Assembly (NCBI GenBank): GCA_036510975.1
Contig: DATCCY010000068.1
Coordinates: 10,052 to 74,051, forward strand
Source of the DNA: Longivirga sp036510975
GTDB taxonomy: Bacteria; Actinomycetota; Actinomycetes; S36-B12; CAIYMF01
Length of the DNA stretch: 64,000 nucleotides
Direction of reading: 5' to 3'
Below are positions 51,378-58,793 of the stretch, one piece after another. The notes under the pieces were generated by a model that searched no databases, was not told where the DNA came from, and saw only the letters and a program-made list of their open reading frames with translations. A program made the position numbers and the translations under genes. The number at the start of each line of letters is the position of its first letter. The first letter of the stretch is position 1.

Positions 51378-52315
51378 TACAGCGGGACGTGCGCCACCAC
51401 GTCGACGATCACGGCGAGCGACAGCAGGCTGAGGTAGCTGATCGACCAGTGGAACAGACGCATCGACCGCGGGTCGGCGTCGGCGAGGACACGCCGACGC
51501 AGGGCGAACACCTCGCGCAGGAACAGCGCTCCGAGCAGCGTCGCGGAGACGGCGTAGAGGATGCCCATCCGCGCCACCGGCACGAGCAGGAGCGAAGCGC
51601 CGACCATCGCCCAGGAGTGCGCGAGCATGTGGGCAGTCACGCGGCGCGGCGAGGCGACCACCGGCAGCATGGGCACACCAGCCGCGGCGTAGTCCTCGCG
51701 GAACCTCATCGCGAGCGCCCAGAAGTGCGGTGGGGTCCAGAAGAACACCACCAGGAACAGCAGCCACGCGGACCACGAGAGGGCATCGGTGACCGCGGCC
51801 CACCCGATCAGGACCGGCATGCAGCCCGCCGTCCCGCCCCACACGATGTTCTGCGACGTACGTCGCTTGAGCCCGAGCGAGTACCCCACCACGTAGAGCA
51901 CGATCGCGGCGACGGTAAGCCACGTCGTGAGCGCGTTCGTCGTGACCCACAGCAACGCGGTCGAGACCAGACCGAGCATGATGCCGAACACGAGGGCGGA
52001 CCGGGGCGAGACGGCCCGCTCATCCCCGCCGACCGCCAACGGGCGCATCGCCGTACGCCGCATCAGGGCATCGATGTCGCGGTCGATGAAGCAGTTCAAG
52101 GCGTTGGCGCTGCCCGCGGCGAGAGTGCCTCCGACCAGCGTCGCCGCCGTGAGCCGGAGCGAGGGCAGGCCGCCCGCCGCAAGGACCATCGCCGGCAGCG
52201 TGGTCACGAGGAGAAGCTCGATGATCCGCGGCTTCATGAGCGCGACGTAGGCCCGGACCGTCCGCGTGAGTCGGCCCTCGTGCGTGCCTGCCGGCGTGAT
52301 CGCTACCACTGTCAC
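51377..52315 (-). CDS. ctaB: Protoheme IX farnesyltransferase (heme O synthase)
   Basis: A 312-residue membrane prenyltransferase with about nine helices. It has LMKPRIIELLLVTT, the Asp-rich motif NCFIDRDIDALMRRT and the second motif FFWTPPHFWALAM with YAAAGVPMLPVV. It makes heme O from heme B for heme A oxidases. The GTG at 52315 gives a short N-terminus. It stands alone between ctaG and the TlpA-like gene. Confidence 0.94.
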   Translation of the reverse strand: MTVVAITPAGTHEGRLTRTVRAYVALMKPRIIELLLVTTLPAMVLAAGGLPSLRLTAATLVGGTLAAGSANALNCFIDRDIDALMRRTAMRPLAVGGDERAVSPRSALVFGIMLGLVSTALLWVTTNALTTWLTVAAIVLYVVGYSLGLKRRTSQNIVWGGTAGCMPVLIGWAAVTDALSWSAWLLFLVVFFWTPPHFWALAMRFREDYAAAGVPMLPVVASPRRVTAHMLAHSWAMVGASLLLVPVARMGILYAVSATLLGALFLREVFALRRRVLADADPRSMRLFHWSISYLSLLSLAVIVDVVAHVPL

Positions 52316-52431
52316 CGCCTCCCGAGCCCGATGCCGGGGCAGCGGGGTCGGCGCCGAGCGTAGGCCGTCGATGCCGTCGACGCGTGAGAACGCGCGGAAG
52401 CGTGCCCCCGTGCGTCGCGCGGACGCGCCGC

Positions 52432-53037
52432 TCAGGGCGCGGGCGACGAGGCGCCCGTGCCGACGACGGCGGTGACCAGCACCTCGAACGTCGTCGCATC
52501 GACAGGCCCGATGACGCGAGCCGCGACATGCCCGGTGCGGTCGATCACCAGGGTGCTGGGGATCCCTGAGCTCGGGACCAGCCGTAGGCTCGCGAGCAGC
52601 TTCCCGTCGGCGTCCACCAGGTGCTGATACGTCGTTCCCGCCGAGGCCGCGAACGTGCGAGCCGGTTCCGGTCGATCCTGCTCGTCCACCCCGACGAAGC
52701 TCACGCCCGCGGACGCCGTGTCGCGGGCGACCCGGGCCAGGACCGGGGACTCCGCCCGGCACGGCTCGCACCAGGACGCCCAGACGTTGAGCACCACGAC
52801 CTTTCCGCGCAGGCTCGTCAGCGCGAGCGAGCCGCCGTCGAGCGTGGGCCCCGACAGGTCCGGGATGGTCGGGCGCTGTCCGACCGGGTAGGCGGTGACG
52901 CCGACACCGGAACCCGAGGGATCGCCGGGGACGGAACCCGTGACGCGACTGCCGCCGTCGGCCGCCGCAGCGCACCCGGCGAGCACGGTGCACGCCACGG
53001 CGATGGTCACGACTCGTGACCGGACCCGGGGCAGCAC
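52432..53037 (-). CDS. TlpA/ResA-like thioredoxin lipoprotein
   Basis: A 201-residue protein with a lipoprotein signal (Cys in TVLAGCAAA at about 22) and a thioredoxin fold with WASWCEPCRAESP. It probably keeps cysteines reduced outside the membrane, for CuA or cytochrome c assembly. GTG at 53037 has TACGCT 6 nt upstream. It is divergent from the SCO1 gene, with only 35 bp between the starts. Confidence 0.85.
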   Translation of the reverse strand: MLPRVRSRVVTIAVACTVLAGCAAAADGGSRVTGSVPGDPSGSGVGVTAYPVGQRPTIPDLSGPTLDGGSLALTSLRGKVVVLNVWASWCEPCRAESPVLARVARDTASAGVSFVGVDEQDRPEPARTFAASAGTTYQHLVDADGKLLASLRLVPSSGIPSTLVIDRTGHVAARVIGPVDATTFEVLVTAVVGTGASSPAP

Positions 53038-53043
53038 CGCCGC

Positions 53044-53049
53044 AGCGTA
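53044..53049 (-). promoter_or_regulatory. -10 box of the leaderless TlpA-like gene
   Basis: TACGCT on the minus strand ends 6 nt before GTG 53037. It lies 12 bp from the opposing -10 box at 53061. Confidence 0.5.
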
Positions 53050-53060
53050 CCTGGCCGTCG

Positions 53061-53066
53061 TAGTGT
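53061..53066 (+). promoter_or_regulatory. -10 box of the leaderless SCO1 gene
   Basis: TAGTGT ends 6 nt before ATG 53073. Confidence 0.5.
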
Positions 53067-53072
53067 CACCGC

Positions 53073-53906
53073 ATGTCCGCGTCGCGCACCCCACCGGATC
53101 GGGCGCGGGACCATCACACCCCGCGCCAGGCGGCTCCCCGCCAACGCCTGCTGGGTCTGGTCTCGGCGGTCGTCCTGGGCCTGGCCGGTTGCTCGGCCGC
53201 TGCCCCCGCTGCTGCGCCCCCGGTGCCCACGCCGGCCAACGGGACGACGCTCGACGTGGCCGTGCCGACGGCGACGGCGGCGATCCCGCTCGTCGACCAG
53301 GCCGGCCGCACGGTCACCCTGGCCTCGCTGCACGGCACGACCGTCGTGCTCGTCGACTTCCTCACCCTGTGCCAGGAGGTCTGCCCTCTGACGAGCGCCA
53401 ACGTGAGGGAGGTCTCCGACGCGCTCGATGCCACGCATCTCTCCGGCGACGTCCGGATCCTCGAGACCACCGTCGATCCCGAACGTGACACGCCCCAGCG
53501 ACTGGCTGCGTACCAGAAGCTCTACGGTGCCAAGCCCGGCTGGTCCCTGCTCACCGGCACGACCGCGGACATCGCGGCGCTGTGGAAGTCCTTCGGCGTC
53601 GGGTACGAGAAGTCGTCGACGACCGCGGCTCCCCCGCCCAAGGACTGGCTGACCGGGGTCCCCCTGACCTACGACGTGGATCACCAGGACGTCGTCATCG
53701 TCATCGGACCCGACGGCCACGAGCGCTGGCTCGTCGACGGCACGCCGAAGGTCTCCGATCCCTCGGCGGTGCCCTCGTCGATGCAGGCGTTCCTCAACGA
53801 GGACGGCCACCACAACGAGAGCGCGCCCGCCGATCCCACCTGGACGCCCGCCGACGTGGTCTCTGCCGTCACGTACGTGGTCAAGGGCTCGTCGGGACAG
53901 AGCTGA
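53073..53906 (+). CDS. SCO1/SenC copper chaperone lipoprotein
   Basis: A 277-residue protein with a lipoprotein signal (Cys in LAGCSAA, about 40) and a thioredoxin fold holding the copper motif LCQEVCPL (Cys100, Cys104) and the third ligand His204 in DHQDVVIV. It delivers copper to the CuA site of ctaC. A C-terminal tail of about 30 residues is rich in His, Asn and Pro. Its end faces the CODH operon across a bidirectional hairpin. Confidence 0.9.
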   Translation: MSASRTPPDRARDHHTPRQAAPRQRLLGLVSAVVLGLAGCSAAAPAAAPPVPTPANGTTLDVAVPTATAAIPLVDQAGRTVTLASLHGTTVVLVDFLTLCQEVCPLTSANVREVSDALDATHLSGDVRILETTVDPERDTPQRLAAYQKLYGAKPGWSLLTGTTADIAALWKSFGVGYEKSSTTAAPPPKDWLTGVPLTYDVDHQDVVIVIGPDGHERWLVDGTPKVSDPSAVPSSMQAFLNEDGHHNESAPADPTWTPADVVSAVTYVVKGSSGQS

Positions 53907-53922
53907 GATCCGACCATTCCGG

Positions 53923-53948
53923 CGAACGGGGAGGCCGTCCCCCGTTCG
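53923..53948. terminator. Bidirectional terminator between SCO1 and the CODH operon
   Basis: CGAACGGGG (53923-53931) and CCCCGTTCG (53940-53948) form a perfect 9-bp stem with an 8-nt loop, between converging genes. Confidence 0.7.
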
Positions 53949-53953
53949 TCCTG

Positions 53954-55204
53954 CTACGCGACGCGCGGCCACCCGGAGATGCCGGGGAGGACCGTGGGGA
54001 GCGCGACGGCGCCCGGCCCGAACGACGGACCGACCAGCCGCCTGCCGAAGTGACGCACGTCGTCGCCGCGCAGCATCAGGGCGCGGTAGAAGCCGGCACC
54101 CGCGATCTCGCCGGCCAGCCGGCAACCGACGATGCGACCTGCGGTCAACCAGACCGTGCGCATCGCCTGGCCGTCCTGCCACCGCAGCACGTCGTCGCCG
54201 GCCATCGCACCGATCGACACGATGGGGATGCCCAGGTGCTTGAGGCTGTTCATCGACTCCGCCCCGGCGTACGCCGTGTCGATGCCGACGATGTTCCGCG
54301 CGACCACCTCGCCCTGGGCGACCGCGTTCGGGAAGATCGCGTGCACGAAGCGCTCACCGGTCATCCGGTCGGCCGCCTCGGCGACGTCGCCGGCCGCGTA
54401 GACGTCGGGTGCGTCGGTGCGCATCCGGTCGTCCACGTGAACCCCCCAGTCCACGCCGATCCCTGAACCGCCGAGGTACTCGACGTGCGGCTTGACCCCC
54501 GTCGCCGCGACGTAGGCGTCAGCTGTGAGCACGGTGCCGTCCGCCATCTCGACGCCGGCCACGGTGTCGTCGCCGACGAAGGCCGCCGCCGCGACACCGA
54601 GACGCAGGTCCACGCCGCGCGCCCGGATCGCCCGCTCGGCGACCGCGGCGGTGTCCGGGTCGAGCATGCGCGGCATGACCCAGCCACGGCGGCCGAGCAC
54701 GGTCACCGTGACGCCGAGGTCGCTGAGCAGCAGGGCGAGCTCCACGCCGATGAACCCGCACCCCACGATGACGACGCTGCGCACGTCGCCGGTGCGCACC
54801 TGCGCGATCATCTGCTCGGCGGCGTCGAGGGACTTGAAGTCGTGGATCCCCGCCAGGTCGCTGCCGGGCAGAGGTGCGTGCAGCCGGCTCCCCGACGCCA
54901 GCACGAGGGAGTCGTAACCGAGCTTGCGACCGTCGGACAGGGTCACCTCGTGAGCCGCCGGTGCCACCTCGGTGACGCGAACCCCGCGCAGCTCCTCGGC
55001 GCCGAGCCGCTCGGCGACGTCCTCGCCCTTCCAGAACAGCGGCTCGCGTCGGCCGGTGAGGAAGTGGTCGGCCATCGCCGGGGGTGAGTAGGGGGCCCAG
55101 TGCTCGGTGCTGAGCAGCACGAGCCCGGCCTCGGGGTCGAAGCGACGGATCGTCTCGGCGGTCGTGATGCCCGCCGGCCCCGTCCCGATGATCACGGTCC
55201 TCAT
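53954..55204 (-). CDS. NAD(P)/FAD oxidoreductase of the CODH operon
   Basis: A 416-residue flavoprotein of the nitrite-reductase/rubredoxin-reductase type. It has the FAD motif VIIGTGPAGITTAETI at the start, the NAD motif VVIVGCGFIGVELALLL near 150, and VYAAGDVAEA. CO dehydrogenase clusters with CooF and such a protein (often called FNOR) are known; it probably passes electrons from CO through CooF to NAD(P) or to another acceptor. The ATG overlaps cooC. A C-terminal extension of about 80 residues has no clear motif. It is the last gene of the operon. Confidence 0.87.
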   Translation of the reverse strand: MRTVIIGTGPAGITTAETIRRFDPEAGLVLLSTEHWAPYSPPAMADHFLTGRREPLFWKGEDVAERLGAEELRGVRVTEVAPAAHEVTLSDGRKLGYDSLVLASGSRLHAPLPGSDLAGIHDFKSLDAAEQMIAQVRTGDVRSVVIVGCGFIGVELALLLSDLGVTVTVLGRRGWVMPRMLDPDTAAVAERAIRARGVDLRLGVAAAAFVGDDTVAGVEMADGTVLTADAYVAATGVKPHVEYLGGSGIGVDWGVHVDDRMRTDAPDVYAAGDVAEAADRMTGERFVHAIFPNAVAQGEVVARNIVGIDTAYAGAESMNSLKHLGIPIVSIGAMAGDDVLRWQDGQAMRTVWLTAGRIVGCRLAGEIAGAGFYRALMLRGDDVRHFGRRLVGPSFGPGAVALPTVLPGISGWPRVA

Positions 55205-56031
55205 CGCGCCACCTCCATCGCCCGTGCCAGCCAGTGGTCGGCGAGCAGGCTCGTGGCCTGCGTGAACGGCGTCCCGCCACGCAGCAGCGGTCCGACCGAG
55301 GGATCGGCGTCGAGCACGGCGCCGTCCCAGGGCACCGAACGGACCGCGTCGAACGGGAACCCGCCCTCGTCGGCGACGAGGCGCGACACCCGGTCGGTGT
55401 CGTGCGGGGTCCGCACCCGGTTGACCAGCAGGGTGATCCGCGGGATACCGAGGTCCGCGGCGAGGCGGGCGGTCTGCACGGCCACGGTGACCGCGTTGGC
55501 GGTCGCGTCGGTGACCACGACCGCCTCGTCGAACCCGCGCGCGAGCGCGCGCCCGAAGTGCTCGACGCCGGCCTGGGTGTCCATCAGGACCACGTCCGCG
55601 TCGTCCCGCCCGACGGCCGCGACCGCGGCGGTCAGCAGCGAGTTCTCCGGGCAGAGGCACCCGCCGCCCGCCTGTCGCAGGCCTCCCATCACGAGGAGCC
55701 GCACGCCGTCCGGTCCGTCCACGCCGAAACGGGCGACGGCGTCGGACACGTCCGGGTTCAGCCGCAGCATCGAGCCGTCGCCACCGGGACGGGCGCCGAC
55801 GGTCTCCTCGACGTAGTCGCCCGCGTGCGACAGCGGCGAGATCGCCGCTGCCGCTGCGGCCGAGAACCCGAGGGTGCGGGCGAGGTTCATCTGCGCATCG
55901 GCGTCGACGGCCAGCACCCGCCGTCCGCGGCCGGCCAGCTGGCGCGCCAGCAGGGCGGTGAGGGTCGTCTTCCCGACACCGCCCTTCCCCGTGATGACGA
56001 CCCGGACGGGGGCGCGTGGGCTCACGCTCAT
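55201..56031 (-). CDS. cooC: CooC-type nickel-insertion ATPase
   Basis: A 276-residue MinD/ArsA-type ATPase with the deviant P-loop ITGKGGVGKTT at the start, VDADAQMNLART, and the CXC nickel-site motif GGCLCPENSLL near 120. CooC loads nickel into the CODH C-cluster. The ATG overlaps the cooS stop, and its own stop overlaps the oxidoreductase start, so all are translated together. CooT and CooJ are not seen. Confidence 0.92.
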   Translation of the reverse strand: MSVSPRAPVRVVITGKGGVGKTTLTALLARQLAGRGRRVLAVDADAQMNLARTLGFSAAAAAAISPLSHAGDYVEETVGARPGGDGSMLRLNPDVSDAVARFGVDGPDGVRLLVMGGLRQAGGGCLCPENSLLTAAVAAVGRDDADVVLMDTQAGVEHFGRALARGFDEAVVVTDATANAVTVAVQTARLAADLGIPRITLLVNRVRTPHDTDRVSRLVADEGGFPFDAVRSVPWDGAVLDADPSVGPLLRGGTPFTQATSLLADHWLARAMEVAR

Positions 56032-57956
56032 GCCGTCGCCACCGCGGCCGTGATCGCGTCGAGGTCCAGTGCCGGCAGCCCGAGCGCCGCACGCTTGGCC
56101 TCGATGTGCCGACGGATGATCACCGCGGCCTTCTCCGGGTCGGCCTCCACCGCGAACTTCGCCCCGACCACGTCGTCGAGGCCACCGGCGAGCAGTCCGG
56201 TGACGTTGCGGCTGCCGAAGATCGGCGGTTCCACCCCGAGCACGGTGGTGATGCCGCTGGCCACGACGTAGGTGCCGATGGCCACGGCCTTCTCGGAGTA
56301 CCACTCGGGAGCGGCCCCGGCCAGCGGGAGCTGGCTGATGTCCACCCCGAGGTGGTTCGCCAACGCGGCGGCGAGCACCAGGATCCGCGTGTTGTCCACG
56401 CACGACCCCATGTGCAGCACCGGCGGGATCCCCAGCGCCTCGCAGGTCGCGCGCAGCCCCGGCCCGGCCATCGCGGCCGCCGCCGGCATCATCTGGCCGG
56501 CCTTGCCGTTCGCCACGGCCGAGCACCCCGTCACGAGCACGAGGATGTCGTTCTCGATCAGGCGCCTGGTCAGAGTCACGTGCCCGTAGTCCTGGGTCAG
56601 CTTGGGGTTGTTGCATCCGACGACGCCCACGGCACCGCGGATCCGACCGTCGGCGATGGCCTCGACCAGCGGGGCGGGTGTGCCGCCGAGCGCGCCGAGA
56701 ATGGCCTCGACCGAGAAGCCGGCCATGAGCTGCACCGGCTCGACGGGGATCCGGACCCGGCTCGGGTTGCGGTCCGCAAACGCTTCGACGCCACGACGGA
56801 CGATGTCCTTGCCGATCTCCATCCCACGGCTCGGGTCGAACGACATGTGCACGGCGCCAGGGAACTTGGCCTTGTCCGACGTCGAGATGACGACCGTGTG
56901 GTAGCACTTCGCGACGTCGGTGACCGACGGCATGATGCACTGGTAGTCGACGACCATGGCCTCGAGCGCGCCGGTCGTGATGGCCAGCTCCTGCATGAGG
57001 TGGTTGCCCGCCATCGGGACGCCACGGCGCATCAGCAGCTCGTTGCCGGTGCAGCACAGGCCGACCAGGTTGATCCCCGCCGCACCCAGCTCGTGCGCCC
57101 GCGCGATCAGCTCGGGGTCCTCGGCGGCCTGGACGATGACGTCGGACAGCATCGGGTTGTGGCCGTGCAGGGCGATGTTCACCATGTCCGGCTTGAGAGT
57201 CCCCAGGTTCACGGTGGAGACGACCGGCGTCGGCGTACCGAACATGACGTCGGAGAGCTCGGTCGCGATCATCGAGCCGCCCCAGCCGTCGGCGAGGCTC
57301 GTGCGCAGTCCGTGCAGCAGGATGTTGACGTAGTCGTTGTCGACGCCCATGTGCGTGCGGTGCAGCATCTCGACGCTCTCGCGGTCGATCCCCCGCGGCG
57401 TCACCCCGAGGGTGTCCCAGAGGTCCTGCCGCACCTTCGGCGTGCGCTCGACGAACGACAGCGCGGCCCGACGGGTTCCGTAGTTCTCCATGAGCAGGTC
57501 GGCGAGCTCGACGGCCACCGCCGTCGTCGTGCGACTCTCGGTCGCGATACCGAGCTCCGCGGCCAGGCGCATCAGCTTGGCCTCGTCGGTGATCCGGTAG
57601 CCGGTGGTCTCGCCGTGCGCAGTGGCGGCGAACACCTCGAGGATGTCGCGGCCGTGGTCGGAGTGCGCCGACGACCCGGCCGCGATGGTCCGGCCGAGGT
57701 TGCGGGCCACGATGACGTCGGCGTCGGCGCCGCAGACGCCCTTCTGGGGGCCGGCCCCGAACGGGTCGATCCGGCACGGGCCCATGGCGCAGTTGCGGCA
57801 GCTGACGCCCAGCGCGCAGTAGCCGCACTGCGGCTGCTGAGCGGCCAGACGGTCCCACACCGTCTCGATCCCTTCCGACCGCGCCACCTCGATCATCTGC
57901 TGCGCGTCCGGAGCGATGCTCAACGCGCGCACGTCCCTGAACTCCCGAGTGCTCAT
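56028..57956 (-). CDS. cooS: Anaerobic-type carbon monoxide dehydrogenase catalytic subunit (Ni-Fe CODH)
   Basis: A 642-residue enzyme oxidising CO to CO2. The C-cluster ligands are intact: HGHNP (264-268), Cys302 in GLCCTGNE, Cys340, Cys448 in GCNN, Cys478 in TGCSA and Cys519 in GSCVDN. The B-cluster ligands are Cys53, Cys56, Cys61 and Cys75. The D-cluster motif is Cys44-x2-Cys47 (QPQCGYC), not the Cys-x7-Cys of the well-studied Carboxydothermus enzyme. YSEKAVAIG holds the active-site Lys. No acetyl-CoA synthase genes are adjacent. Such enzymes are rare in actinomycetes. Confidence 0.96.
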   Translation of the reverse strand: MSTREFRDVRALSIAPDAQQMIEVARSEGIETVWDRLAAQQPQCGYCALGVSCRNCAMGPCRIDPFGAGPQKGVCGADADVIVARNLGRTIAAGSSAHSDHGRDILEVFAATAHGETTGYRITDEAKLMRLAAELGIATESRTTTAVAVELADLLMENYGTRRAALSFVERTPKVRQDLWDTLGVTPRGIDRESVEMLHRTHMGVDNDYVNILLHGLRTSLADGWGGSMIATELSDVMFGTPTPVVSTVNLGTLKPDMVNIALHGHNPMLSDVIVQAAEDPELIARAHELGAAGINLVGLCCTGNELLMRRGVPMAGNHLMQELAITTGALEAMVVDYQCIMPSVTDVAKCYHTVVISTSDKAKFPGAVHMSFDPSRGMEIGKDIVRRGVEAFADRNPSRVRIPVEPVQLMAGFSVEAILGALGGTPAPLVEAIADGRIRGAVGVVGCNNPKLTQDYGHVTLTRRLIENDILVLVTGCSAVANGKAGQMMPAAAAMAGPGLRATCEALGIPPVLHMGSCVDNTRILVLAAALANHLGVDISQLPLAGAAPEWYSEKAVAIGTYVVASGITTVLGVEPPIFGSRNVTGLLAGGLDDVVGAKFAVEADPEKAAVIIRRHIEAKRAALGLPALDLDAITAAVATA

Positions 57957-58600
57957 CGTGAGCCTCCTCCGACCGTTGTTGCCGCCGACTCCACGCGTGA
58001 CGCTGCTGCGCCCCAGGACCGCCAGGTCGCCACCGGCCCCTCGGCGACCGCGTCCTCGCCCGCCTCCGCGGCCGTCACGGCGGCCAGGACCGCGCCCGAG
58101 CCGCGCAGGCGGCCCTCCGCCACCAGGTCGTTGAGCTCACCGAAGACGAGCGCCCCGACCTTGCAGGCCTCGACGCAGGCGGGGGTCTCCCCGCGCCGGA
58201 CGCGATCGATGCACCCGTCGCACTTGACGGCGACGGTCCGCATCTGAGCCCCGACCCCCACGGGATGGAACGTCAGGGCGTCGAACGGGCAGACCATCGC
58301 GCACATGGCGCAGCTGATGCAGGTCTCGGGATCCACGAGCACGAGGTCCTGCTCGACGTCCCGGGTGATGGCCGACGTGGGGCACACCTGCTGGCAGGGG
58401 GCCGGGTCGCAGTGACGGCACCGGCTCGGGTACGACGTCCCCATCACGGGTCCCGGGTCGACGTGGACCCGGGACCGCGGGACCGGTTCCTCCGCCCAGG
58501 CCGTGGTCCCGCTCTTGGACGACGAGTGCTCGACGGCGCAGGCGAACTCGCACTGCAGGCAGCCGATGCACCGCTCAGGATTGACGAAGACCAACTTCAT
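57953..58600 (-). CDS. cooF: CooF-like 4Fe-4S ferredoxin, electron partner of CODH
   Basis: A 215-residue protein with four cluster motifs: CIGCLQCEFAC, CRHCDPAPCQQVC, CISCAMCAMVC and CDGCIDRVRRGETPAC. This is the DMSO-reductase-B/CooF layout. A tail of about 50 residues is Ala/Glu-rich. The ATG at 58600 is chosen because GGGAGG stands 7 nt upstream; an earlier GTG adds seven residues. It overlaps cooS by 4 bp and heads the operon. It should carry electrons from CooS to the FAD oxidoreductase or to the membrane. Confidence 0.92.
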   Translation of the reverse strand: MKLVFVNPERCIGCLQCEFACAVEHSSSKSGTTAWAEEPVPRSRVHVDPGPVMGTSYPSRCRHCDPAPCQQVCPTSAITRDVEQDLVLVDPETCISCAMCAMVCPFDALTFHPVGVGAQMRTVAVKCDGCIDRVRRGETPACVEACKVGALVFGELNDLVAEGRLRGSGAVLAAVTAAEAGEDAVAEGPVATWRSWGAAASRVESAATTVGGGSR

Positions 58601-58680
58601 GGCGCCGCCTCCCACACTCAAGGCACGCGCCCCGGCGCTCGGGTGGGCTCTGGAGCACGGTCAGTCTGGACCTGCTCCCC

Positions 58681-58704
58681 ACGCTAGTCCGCTGCCACGT
58701 GGCA
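58681..58704 (-). promoter_or_regulatory. Probable cooF promoter with 12-bp palindrome
   Basis: Reading the minus strand, the perfect palindrome TGCCACGTGGCA (58704-58693) is followed 6 nt later by a -10-like TAGCGT (58686-58681), about 80 nt before the cooF ATG. The palindrome covers the spacer and could be an operator. It does not match the CooA/CRP half site TGTCA-N-TGACA that I know. Confidence 0.5.
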
Positions 58705-58793
58705 TTGCCCGCCGACGAGGCGATTCCCACGACGTCGCGGGTCGCTCCAAGGGCCGGCCCAGATCGACGTGGTCGAGGCCGGAGGGGGACGAG

